A DNA stretch of 41,092 nt from Chloroflexi bacterium 54-19 (lineage in GTDB: Bacteria; Chloroflexota; Chloroflexia; Chloroheliales; Chloroheliaceae): contig MKTJ01000013.1 in assembly GCA_001898225.1 (NCBI GenBank), forward strand, positions 1 to 41,092. The letters run 5' to 3'. Below are positions 7,245 to 14,800 of this stretch, in pieces (the stretch's first letter is position 1; every line of letters begins with the position of its first letter). The notes below the pieces were generated by a model, which had not been told where the DNA came from, searched no databases, and saw only the letters and a program-made list of their open reading frames with translations. Made by a program: the position numbers and the translations under genes.

Positions 7245-8261
7245 ATGGAAAAGACAGGGAAAATACGTGCGGCGGTAGTCCAGGCGGCCCCGGTGGCCTT
7301 CGAATGTGAGCCGACCCTTCAAAAGGTCGCCCGGTTGGCCGGGGAAGCCGCCGCCCAGGGAGTCCAACTGGCGGTCTTCCCGGAGGCTTTTATTTCGGCC
7401 TACCCGCGCGGTCTCGATTTTGGCGCGACCATCGGCAACCGTACCGCCGCCGGGCGCGAGGATTTCCGGCGTTACTGGGAAAGCGCCGTAGATGTGCCCG
7501 GCCCTGTTGTCGAGCGGTTGGGCCGCATTGCCGCCGCCAACCACCTCTACCTCGTCATGGGGGTCATCGAGCGGGACGGCTTTACCCTCTATTGCACGGT
7601 CCTCTTTTTCGATGATACCGGTCGCTACCTGGGCAAACACCGCAAACTGATGCCGACCGCCTCGGAACGGCTGGTCTGGGGTTTTGGGGATGGCTCGACC
7701 CTGCCGGTCTTTGATACGCCCATCGGCAAAATCGGCGCGGTTATCTGCTGGGAAAATTATATGCCCCTGCTCAGGACGGCCATGTATTCCAGGGGCATCC
7801 AGCTTTATTGCGCCCCGACCGCCGATGGCCGCGAGAGCTGGCTTTCAACCATGCGCCATATCGCCATGGAAGGACGCTGCTTCGTCCTTTCGTGCAACCA
7901 GTTCGCCCGCCGCAGCGACTATCCCGCCGACTACCCGACCGCTTTCGGTGACGACCCCGCCACCATAATCTCGCGAGGCGGCAGTTGTATCATCAGCCCG
8001 CTGGGGGAAGTCCTGGCCGGACCGGACTTCGAGGGCGAAACCATCCTGACCGCCGACCTTGACCTGGCCGACATCGTGCGCGGCAAGTTCGACTTTGACG
8101 TGGTCGGTCACTACGCCCGGCCCGATGTTTTTAGCCTGACCGTCAACGAGACGCCAACTGTGCCGGTGAGCCATTCGGGGACCCCGGTTGTGCCCGTCCA
8201 GCCGGAAAATGCCACCTCCAAAGGAAATATTACCGTAGAATCCAACGGGAAACATTCCTAA
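7245..8261 (+). CDS. Nitrilase (carbon-nitrogen hydrolase superfamily)
   Basis: True nitrilases hydrolyse organic nitriles to carboxylic acids and ammonia in the cytoplasm. The catalytic triad is visible: Glu47 in [13 protein letters not shown], Lys134 in KHRKLMPT and Cys168 in ICWENYMP. The '[11 protein letters not shown]' and '[10 protein letters not shown]' stretches and the '[10 protein letters not shown]' segment are typical of branch-1 nitrilases rather than amidases, whose cysteine motif differs. The length of 338 residues fits. I chose the ATG at 7245, preceded by GAAGGGA, over a TTG at 7200 that would add 15 unlikely residues. The last 40 residues after the catalytic domain are Pro/Val/Ser-rich and low in complexity. 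The natural substrate cannot be told; indole-acetonitrile-like, aliphatic or cyanide-type substrates all occur in this branch. Confidence 0.88.
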   Translation: MEKTGKIRAAVVQAAPVAFECEPTLQKVARLAGEAAAQGVQLAVFPEAFISAYPRGLDFGATIGNRTAAGREDFRRYWESAVDVPGPVVERLGRIAAANHLYLVMGVIERDGFTLYCTVLFFDDTGRYLGKHRKLMPTASERLVWGFGDGSTLPVFDTPIGKIGAVICWENYMPLLRTAMYSRGIQLYCAPTADGRESWLSTMRHIAMEGRCFVLSCNQFARRSDYPADYPTAFGDDPATIISRGGSCIISPLGEVLAGPDFEGETILTADLDLADIVRGKFDFDVVGHYARPDVFSLTVNETPTVPVSHSGTPVVPVQPENATSKGNITVESNGKHS

Positions 8262-8409
8262 GAATAAAACCTGTCAAAAAAGTCAGGCGAATTTCAAAAC
8301 TAAATGCGCTCGGATGGGTTATATATAGTGATAAAAGTTTTTCGGGAAACGTAGGGTTTATTGCGCTTTATGCAATGGATGTATGGATTGTGAAGGGAAG
8401 TAGAAGTAA

Positions 8410-8661
8410 ATGTACTTCTTTGTTCGTCTACCCGTCGCGGGGGCAATAATAGAGAAGGGTTCGCCGGTCTCAATAGATATAAGCAATCGCTTGCTGGAAA
8501 TCGGCACCGTCCGCAAAATTAAAAATAAAAAAGAAGGCCAGTACCTGACCATCCAGGCTTACATGCCTACCAGTGTGGACCTTGCTACGCTCGAACGCCT
8601 CAATTTCAATCGCAAGGGCGTGCGGGAACTCAAGCCCGGCGAGTATGATACCTTCATCTAA
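8410..8661 (+). CDS. Small protein of unknown function (83 aa)
   Basis: I do not recognise the family. The product (MYFFVRLPVAGAII...) looks like a small beta-rich soluble domain: alternating hydrophobic residues in 'YFFVRLPVAGAIIEKGSPVSIDI', a basic turn KIKNKKEG, then 'YLTIQAYMP' and an acidic/aromatic end. No signal peptide, cysteine pair or DNA-binding motif is apparent. The ATG follows GAAGGGAAG at a slightly long distance. It is more AT-rich than its neighbours. Its stop codon overlaps by four bases the stop of the convergent CopCD-like gene, which suggests a real gene end. A short ATTGC/GCAAT inverted repeat lies about 40 bases upstream. Confidence 0.6.
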   Translation: MYFFVRLPVAGAIIEKGSPVSIDISNRLLEIGTVRKIKNKKEGQYLTIQAYMPTSVDLATLERLNFNRKGVRELKPGEYDTFI

Positions 8662-10700
8662 TCTTTGATATTCAAAGTGACCGGGTAATTTATGTCATCC
8701 TTGCCGTTGCGCTGGATGAGCAAATCGGCGTGCCAGGTGCCGACCATTGCCAGAGCCGGACCCTCCCCCATATAGCGGCCCGGCAGACCGTTCAGCGGCT
8801 TCAATTCCAGGTTTGTCAGCCCCATATCCATTTCCTGCATTTCCACCCGCAAGTCCACCAGGGCCGCGTCGGAAACAGGCTGGTTGGTGGCCGCGTCGGT
8901 CAGGCGCACCTCGAAAGTGTTCTCGCCGATGGTACCGGGTGCGATAGCCAGGTCGATTTTCAGGCCGCCCTGGACCGTCTGGAAATACAGGACGTTATTG
9001 GTAGCAAGCCCTTTAGGTGGGGCGCTGCTGGTCAGGAACGCGGTTACCAGCAAAATCAGCACGGTCAGGACGATTTCGGCCCAGACTGCCCGGCGGAATT
9101 TCAGACCGAGCGTCCCGGCGGCTATCGAACCCGCTCCTTCCTGGGGTCCGGCCTTCTTGGACTTCGCAAAGGCCCGCATCCGGGGGCTGACTACCAGCAG
9201 GTTATACGCTCCCAGCAAGAGGAGCGGCACCAGCAGGGCAATTTTGATGGTCAGGCTCAGGCCGTAGGGGGTCGAGAACAGGTCGGTCACGTTTGCCAGT
9301 TGCAGGGCCGCGTTGAAGGTGCCCGTTACCAGCAGGACCATCACGCTGATGATGATGACCTGGGAAAAGGCCGGGATGAGCGAGGCCAGCAGGCGGGTCC
9401 GGTCGCCGCTGCCGGGCCGGAGCGCGGGCAGGGCTACCATCAGGGCAAAAGCCATCGCCATTAAACCGCCAACCCACGTCGCCGTCGAAAGGAGGTGCAG
9501 CCAGTCGCTGCCGACTGCCGCCCAGAAACCCCAGTCGGCGACAGCAGCGGCGTGCGAGTTAAGGCTGGTGGTCAACATTATGGCCGCGCCATAGAGCAGC
9601 CCGGCCCACCAGAGATAGCGCCGCGTTTCCAGCGAAACGGTCAGCGGTCCCTGGGGTCCGGTCTCGGTAGTTTCTTCGCCCGTTTCGCCGGGGGTAGCCG
9701 GGCTGTCCGGTGAGATGGCCTGGTTGGTTTCTTCGGCGGGGAGCACATTTTGACGGCCCTGGCGCAGCCCCGGCAGGAAGTCGAGCCAGGTCTTGCGGCC
9801 ATTGCCGCGCAGCATAAAGGTCAGGGCGAATAAGACCCCGATAATCAGAAAGAGCCGCACCACCCAGATAAGACCGTAGCGGGTGTTAAAGAGGAAATCG
9901 GTCAGGGCCGCCGGGCCGGAACTGCCGCCGCCCAGGCCAAAGAGTTGCCCTAAATCCTGGCCGGAGAAAGTGGCCGCCTGGTAAATCCACCAGGCGAACC
10001 AGCCGACCGCCATCGCGGCCAATCCCCACCATGCCACCCGCAGCACGTTTTGCAGCCCGCGTTCGTTGGCCTGGACCAGTTCAGGCCCCATCCGTTTGGT
10101 GGCCCTGGCCCGGCTTACCGCCGGTCGCCAGATGAGCAGGGTAAAGACTAACGCGCCGAGCAAAGCAGCCGCCGCCAGGTAGTTCAGCCAGCGCAAGATG
10201 ATACTGGCCGGGTTGGCGTTTTCGTTTCCGGCAGTATTGCTGCCCTCGGCCTGTTCGAGCGGGCTACCGGCGGTGCTGGCCGGGAGGGTGCCCGAACCTA
10301 CCAGGAATGAGAAATTCCCCTTGATGGTATGCCCATCCTCGGAGGAAGCATTTTTATAAATGACGGTATAAGCCCCGTCCGGCAGGTTCGGTTTGAGGGA
10401 GACGACCAGGGAGCGTGGGTCGGTCGGGTCGGCGTGGCTGTTGCCGGTATCCACCCGTTGCTGGTTCTGGTTTACCACCTGTAACTCGCTAAAGCGGGCT
10501 TCGAGGTCTTCCGTAAACCAGACCTGGACCTGGGCGGGCGATTGGCCGGAAGGCACCGTGGCGTTGGCCGCCGGGAGACTGCGTTCGTAATTGGCGTGGG
10601 CGAGGGCTGCCGGGGCCTGGTAAACGGCCAGGCCCAGCAACAACACCAGAGACATCAAAAAACCGGAAAACGTAAGACCCCTGTTTACTACCAGACGCAA
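8658..10700 (-). CDS. CopC-CopD-YtkA fusion, copper resistance/uptake membrane protein (YcnJ-like)
   Basis: The 680-residue protein joins three domains. After a signal peptide cleaved at AALA, the mature N-terminus begins with His35 (HANYERSLPAANA), the N-terminal ligand of copper-binding CopC domains; the second histidine is His124 in SSEDGHTIKGNFSFLVG. About eight transmembrane helices follow (residues about 165-555), forming the CopD part, with 'SLNSHAAAV' and 'DWLHLLSTATWVGGL' as typical segments. The last 110 residues form an extracytoplasmic YtkA-like beta domain ('MDMGLTNLEL', 'GRYMGEGPALAMVGTWHADLLI'). This resembles Bacillus YcnJ, which takes up copper. A roughly 45-residue acidic, Pro/Thr-rich loop interrupts the membrane part after the third helix. 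It starts with TTG behind an excellent GGAGG, 24 bases after lysJ, so it is probably cotranscribed with lysZ-lysJ. Confidence 0.88.
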   Translation of the reverse strand: MRLVVNRGLTFSGFLMSLVLLLGLAVYQAPAALAHANYERSLPAANATVPSGQSPAQVQVWFTEDLEARFSELQVVNQNQQRVDTGNSHADPTDPRSLVVSLKPNLPDGAYTVIYKNASSEDGHTIKGNFSFLVGSGTLPASTAGSPLEQAEGSNTAGNENANPASIILRWLNYLAAAALLGALVFTLLIWRPAVSRARATKRMGPELVQANERGLQNVLRVAWWGLAAMAVGWFAWWIYQAATFSGQDLGQLFGLGGGSSGPAALTDFLFNTRYGLIWVVRLFLIIGVLFALTFMLRGNGRKTWLDFLPGLRQGRQNVLPAEETNQAISPDSPATPGETGEETTETGPQGPLTVSLETRRYLWWAGLLYGAAIMLTTSLNSHAAAVADWGFWAAVGSDWLHLLSTATWVGGLMAMAFALMVALPALRPGSGDRTRLLASLIPAFSQVIIISVMVLLVTGTFNAALQLANVTDLFSTPYGLSLTIKIALLVPLLLLGAYNLLVVSPRMRAFAKSKKAGPQEGAGSIAAGTLGLKFRRAVWAEIVLTVLILLVTAFLTSSAPPKGLATNNVLYFQTVQGGLKIDLAIAPGTIGENTFEVRLTDAATNQPVSDAALVDLRVEMQEMDMGLTNLELKPLNGLPGRYMGEGPALAMVGTWHADLLIQRNGKDDINYPVTLNIKD

Positions 10701-10724
10701 ACCACTTCCTCCAACCGTAACGAT

Positions 10725-11963
10725 TTACCCTACAAGGACCGCCGCGATTTGTTCGGCGGCGAAATCGAGCTGTTCCCGCTCGATAACCAGCGGCGGCAAC
10801 AGGCGCAGCACGTTCGGCCCCGCCGGTAACGCCAGCACACCCCGGTCCATCAGGGCTTTGAGGTAAGGCACCACCTTTTGCTTGAGTTCGAGGCCGATGA
10901 TTAAGCCCTTACCCCGCACTTCCCGCACCACACTACCGGGCTTCCCGGCCAGCGGTTGCAGTTTACCCAGGAAATATTCGCCCAGTTCGGCGCTCCGTTC
11001 GTCCAGGCGATAATCCTGCATGTAGCGGATAGCGGCGACAGCGGCGGCGGCGGTCAGCGGGTTGCCGCCAAAGGTCGAGCCGTGAGTCGATTTATCCAGC
11101 GGGCCAAAGCGTTCGTCCATCAGGACCGCCCCCATCGGGATACCGCCCGCGATAGACTTGGCGACTGTCATAATGTCACCCTTGACGCCGTAGTAGTCGC
11201 CGCCCCAGAACTTCCCGGTCCGGCAAAACCCGGTCTGGATTTCGTCGAGAATCAGCAGGACGCCGGTCTCGTCGCACAGCTTGCGTAAGGCGGGCAAATA
11301 ATCATCCGAAGGGACGTGAACGCCGCCCTCGCCCTGGATGGGTTCGACCAGTACCGCCGCCGTCTTGTCGGTGATAGCCTCGCGGATAGCCTCTATTTTG
11401 TTATACGGTACATGTGTAAAACCGGGAACTAACGGATAAAATGGCTCCCGGTATTTCTTCTCCCAGGTCGCGCTTAGCGCCCCCATCGAGCGGCCATGAA
11501 AACCCCGGACCGTCGCGATAATATCGGTCTTGCCGGTCAGCAGGCGGGCGAATTTGATAGCGCCTTCGACCGCTTCGGTCCCGCTATTGCACAGGAAGAT
11601 ACGGTTCATCCCGGCAGGAGCGACCTCAGCCAGCTTTTTGAGGACGGCAGCGCGGGTGTCGTTATAGAAAATTTCGGGGCAATTTAGTAAGGTCCGGGCC
11701 TGTTTCTCGATGGCTTCGACCACGTAAGGGTTGCAGTGGCCAAGATTGGCCGAGCCCTGCCCACCCACGCAGTCCACGTACTCGCGCCCGGTGTCGTCCC
11801 ACAATTTCGCGCCTTCACCGCGCACGATAGTGACTTCCCGCTTGGGGTAGACGCCCGATTCGAGGCGGTCTTCGGTCTCCCGCACGCCCAGGCTGGCGAA
11901 GTCGTGGGATAACGCGGTGGCGGCTAACGTTTCGGTGTCTAAATCTGTTTCCTGGATACTCAT
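10725..11963 (-). CDS. lysJ: Acetylornithine/LysW-carrier semialdehyde aminotransferase (LysJ/ArgD family)
   Basis: A class III PLP-dependent aminotransferase of 412 residues. Lys269 in VAKSIAGGIPMG is the Schiff-base lysine; Asp240 in LLILDEIQTGFCRTG contacts the PLP ring nitrogen; 'FLCNSGTEAVEGAIKFAR' binds the phosphate and 'HGSTFGGNPLTAAAA' is the second conserved end. By itself it could be ArgD, but it overlaps lysZ as TAATG, so translation is coupled to a LysW-specific kinase. I infer that it aminates [LysW]-aminoadipate (or [LysW]-glutamate) semialdehyde in carrier-bound lysine or arginine synthesis. The N-terminal 40 residues are longer than usual for ArgD. The carrier LysW and the enzymes LysX, LysY and LysK are not in the window. 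Confidence 0.85.
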   Translation of the reverse strand: MSIQETDLDTETLAATALSHDFASLGVRETEDRLESGVYPKREVTIVRGEGAKLWDDTGREYVDCVGGQGSANLGHCNPYVVEAIEKQARTLLNCPEIFYNDTRAAVLKKLAEVAPAGMNRIFLCNSGTEAVEGAIKFARLLTGKTDIIATVRGFHGRSMGALSATWEKKYREPFYPLVPGFTHVPYNKIEAIREAITDKTAAVLVEPIQGEGGVHVPSDDYLPALRKLCDETGVLLILDEIQTGFCRTGKFWGGDYYGVKGDIMTVAKSIAGGIPMGAVLMDERFGPLDKSTHGSTFGGNPLTAAAAVAAIRYMQDYRLDERSAELGEYFLGKLQPLAGKPGSVVREVRGKGLIIGLELKQKVVPYLKALMDRGVLALPAGPNVLRLLPPLVIEREQLDFAAEQIAAVLVG

Positions 11964-12769
11964 TATTCTATGACCGTTCCCTTTCCGGCTAAAGCGGCGC
12001 TGATAGGCCGCTCGATGCGGGCATCGGCGAACACGACCTGCCCGACTCCTTCATTTAACGCTTCGGTTGCGCCCATTACCTTCTTTTTGAAGCGGCCTTC
12101 TGCGAAAGCCATGGCCTGTTCCACTTTGTCCTTTTTGACGCTGGTTATCAGGCTGGTTTCGTCTTTTACATCTCGCAGGAGGCCGGGCACGTTACTCAAA
12201 ATAATCAATTTGTCCGCTTTTAACGCCGCCGCAAGGACTGCGGCGGCCCGGTCACCATCCACGTTAATTGCTTCCCCGGCGTAGCTGATAGCGGGCGGCG
12301 TAATCGCCAGTAAGTAGCCCGCGCCCAGCAGCAGGTTCAGAAGGTCCAGGTTTACTCGTTCCACTTTGCCGGTGAAGTCGTCGCGCAACACCCGGCGGCG
12401 GCCCTCGGCGTCCACGATTTTAATCGCGTCCTTGCGGGTGCCTTCCAGCAGGCGACCGTCAATCCCGCTCAGGCCGATGGCGTTGGCCCCTTTTTTCTGG
12501 AGCATCTCGACAATGCTCTTGTTAATTTTGCCGCAGTAGACCATCTCGAAAATTTCCAGGGTTTCTCGGTCGGTGTAGCGGCTTTCGAAGCCCGAAACGC
12601 TGGTCACGAATTTGGGAGGGTGGCCCAACTTCTCGCTGAGTACATTTGTCTCGTAGCTGCCACCGTGGACCAGTACAATTTTTTCTCCGGCCTTGTTCAA
12701 CTCGGCCAGGTCCGTTGTCACGGCCTCCAGGTTGATACCCTTGCCGCCGCCTACCTTTACGACTATCAC
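11963..12769 (-). CDS. lysZ: [LysW]-aminoadipate/[LysW]-glutamate kinase LysZ
   Basis: An amino-acid kinase of 268 residues that phosphorylates the side-chain carboxyl of aminoadipate or glutamate while it is held on the carrier protein LysW. It begins 'VIVVKVGGGKG', has the substrate segment 'LVHGGSYETNVLSEKLGHPP' and, decisively for LysZ over ordinary ArgB, 'SRYTDRETLEIFEMVYCGKINK' with 'NAIGLSGIDGRLL'. The nucleotide-binding end 'INVDGDRAAAVLAAALKADKLIILSNVPGLL' and 'GRFKKKVMGATEAL' complete the fold. I prefer the GTG at 12769, which gives the typical start right before IVVKVGG; a TTG at 12790 would add seven residues. It is the first gene of lysZ-lysJ-copCD. Whether it serves lysine, arginine or both cannot be decided here. 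Confidence 0.88.
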   Translation of the reverse strand: MIVVKVGGGKGINLEAVTTDLAELNKAGEKIVLVHGGSYETNVLSEKLGHPPKFVTSVSGFESRYTDRETLEIFEMVYCGKINKSIVEMLQKKGANAIGLSGIDGRLLEGTRKDAIKIVDAEGRRRVLRDDFTGKVERVNLDLLNLLLGAGYLLAITPPAISYAGEAINVDGDRAAAVLAAALKADKLIILSNVPGLLRDVKDETSLITSVKKDKVEQAMAFAEGRFKKKVMGATEALNEGVGQVVFADARIERPISAALAGKGTVIE

Positions 12770-12946
12770 GCCTGTTTCTTCTCTCCTCAACTCAACTCAA
12801 TAATGGCAAAATTCGGGTGTAACCCGTTTATTTTATCACATGGTGACCCTTTTCTACCCTTGAATTGGCTTTTAATTGGTTGGTTTTACGTGTTTTTAAT
12901 CAATTTTTGAGAAAATAGTTAATTATGCCTAACGCCTAAACGTAAA

Positions 12947-12971
12947 ACGTTGAACGAAACAATGTTAAACG
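12947..12971. repeat. Dispersed 25-bp repeat, copy 1
   Basis: The segment contains ACGTTGAACG, then AAACAA, then TGTTAAACG. Closely similar copies lie at 21687-21711 and 34393-34417. It sits in the divergent gap between lysZ and the AAA+ gene. Confidence 0.6.
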
Positions 12972-12996
12972 GGATTACGAATTTCAGCCTGAACTA

Positions 12997-13023
12997 TTGA
13001 CTTTAAACCCCACCCTATATAAT
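12997..13023 (+). promoter_or_regulatory. Candidate promoter of the AAA+ ATPase gene
   Basis: TTGACT (12997-13002) is followed 15 bp later by a perfect TATAAT (13018-13023), or 17 bp later by TAATAT (13020-13025). The start site would be near 13030, about 40 bases before the TTG start codon. Confidence 0.5.
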
Positions 13024-13070
13024 ATATACAGGTAAGCGATTAACTTTGAATAGAAGCAAAAGAATCGCAA

Positions 13071-14375
13071 TTGGTTTCGTCCGGTGAAAATGCGGTGGCT
13101 GGCCGCCTGGAAAGTTTAGAATTCAGGATGTTGTTTGTAAGTCTCGAAAATTTAATAACCGAAGCCCTGAACTTGCCGATGCATGCCATCGCCTATAATG
13201 TGAGCCAGGGTCTGGCCGCGCTTTTTCCCCGCAAAGCGGTGGTGGAGACCCAGGGCTATCTTTTTGACCTGGAAGAATTTGCCCGCCATAACCAGTGCCG
13301 GCTCGAACCGGGCCCCTATTCCTTTAACCAGATTGAAACTCTCTGGCCGGGTGACGATAGCCGGTTGGAGGAACAGGCCAATAACGCCTGGTATCGGGTG
13401 GATTGGGAGGGTTTCGGCCTTGATGTTCTGACCTTATCCTGGGACGGCAGCTATCACTACTGGATTCTGGCCGATATAAAAGAAATAGCAGAGACTTTTC
13501 TAACGAGTGTCTGCGAATGGAACGAGGAGGTTCGCAGCGACTCGGAGGTGCTGGTCTTCGATAACAGTCACTGGTCCAAAGACGAAGAACTTCTCAAGGC
13601 TATCCGGGGCTCGACCTTCGACAACCTTGTGCTGGAAAACAACCTGGGTGGGGCGATTCTTGGTGATTTGGAGCGGTTCTTTAGCTCGAAAGAATTGTAC
13701 GCCACTTATGGGTTGCCCTGGAAACGGGGCGTTTTACTGGTCGGCCCACCAGGCAACGGCAAGACCCACGCGGTCAAAGCCCTCGTCAACAGTTTGAAAC
13801 AGCCCTGCCTTTACATAAAAAGTTTCAAGGGTGAACGAGGTACGGAAGAATGGCGTATCCGGCGCGTCTTTACCAGGGCCAGGAAGATTGCCCCCTGTAT
13901 TATCGTGCTGGAAGACCTCGACTCCCTGCTGACCCCGAAAAACCGCTCCTTCTTTCTCAATGAGTTGGACGGTTTCGCCACCAACAACGGCATCCTGACC
14001 CTGGCGACGACCAACTACCCGGAGAAACTTGACCCGGCTATTACCCAGCGTCCGAGCCGTTTCGACCGCAAGTACCATTTCGAGCTGCCGGGCGAACCTA
14101 CCAGGGCGATTTACCTGGACCGCTGGAATACCCGTTTGCAGCCGGAACTGCGCCTGAGTGAGACCGGGATTGCCAGTGTCGCCGGGTTGACCGCCGGGTT
14201 TTCGTTTGCCTACCTCAAAGAATTGCTGGTCAGTTCGATGATGGGCTGGATTGACCGCCAGCCCGGCCAGACCATGGATGAGCTTATGACCGGGCAGGTC
14301 GTCGCCCTGCGAGAACAGATGGCCTCACCCGCTAATTCCCCGCAAGAAGCCCTTGAGTCGGAAGACGACGAATAA
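13071..14375 (+). CDS. AAA+ ATPase, BCS1-like core with an unrecognised N-terminal domain
   Basis: The C-terminal half is a classic AAA+ module: Walker A GPPGNGKT (225-232), Walker B CIIVLEDLD (276-284) with the Glu-Asp order seen in BCS1-type ATPases, sensor 1 at Asn315 in LATTNYPEKLDPA, and candidate arginine fingers Arg330 and Arg333 in RPSRFDRKYHF. A helical lid follows, and the last 20 residues are acidic. Residues 1-185 do not match a domain I know; they carry 'EGFGLDVLTLSWDGSYHYWILAD', which looks like a beta-rich adaptor. Proteins of this type remodel or translocate other proteins, but no substrate can be named. The start is TTG at 13071; an ATG at 13128 is the alternative. It is monocistronic with its own promoter. 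Confidence 0.82.
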   Translation: MVSSGENAVAGRLESLEFRMLFVSLENLITEALNLPMHAIAYNVSQGLAALFPRKAVVETQGYLFDLEEFARHNQCRLEPGPYSFNQIETLWPGDDSRLEEQANNAWYRVDWEGFGLDVLTLSWDGSYHYWILADIKEIAETFLTSVCEWNEEVRSDSEVLVFDNSHWSKDEELLKAIRGSTFDNLVLENNLGGAILGDLERFFSSKELYATYGLPWKRGVLLVGPPGNGKTHAVKALVNSLKQPCLYIKSFKGERGTEEWRIRRVFTRARKIAPCIIVLEDLDSLLTPKNRSFFLNELDGFATNNGILTLATTNYPEKLDPAITQRPSRFDRKYHFELPGEPTRAIYLDRWNTRLQPELRLSETGIASVAGLTAGFSFAYLKELLVSSMMGWIDRQPGQTMDELMTGQVVALREQMASPANSPQEALESEDDE

Positions 14376-14800
14376 GGGTTTTTTAGTACCTTTACCCCTG
14401 GCAGTTTCTAATAATTTTCCTATAAAATTGTGAAACAAATTGATACAAGGTGTGTCATAATACCTGGAAGAAGGCGTTAAATTCTGTCAGGCGTGCAATT
14501 GGGTTTGGTCCGTTGGGAAAAACCTGCCCTTCGAACCTGGCTAACCTTTACTAACCAGGCTTTTAGCCTGCGGTATTAACCAACCTTGTGCCCTTGAACC
14601 TGGACCTGGTGGAGCGGTGCTTTCCATCAGAAAACCTCACCGGTGTGACCTATAGCGGTGTCGCTAAACCTATCGCAACAAATCCTTACCCCGGAATCGC
14701 GACTGGTTGAAAATAGCTGTGCCAAAAAGAGTTTGAAGAAAAAAGTAAAAAAAGAATTGAATACGGCTCACTTTAGCAGGAAAGTGGGCAAGGAGTTTTC
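14376..14800 (+). promoter_or_regulatory. Gap before mmpL with an extended -10 promoter and long leader
   Basis: No gene is seen in this 425-base gap. TG-T-CATAAT at 14453-14461 is an extended -10 element without a good -35. If it is used, the mmpL leader would be over 330 bases long. Short inverted repeats occur (CCTGG/CCAGG at 14536-14559), but I recognise no riboswitch. Confidence 0.35.

Noticed and set aside
8730..9464. Open frame of 244 codons on the plus strand
   Set aside because: Antisense to the CopCD-like membrane protein; the Gln/His/Gly-rich translation is typical of a shadow frame.
14536..14569. Structured riboswitch in the mmpL leader
   Set aside because: Only 4-5 bp stems (CCTGG/CCAGG, AGGC/GCCT) are found, and no conserved core of a known class.
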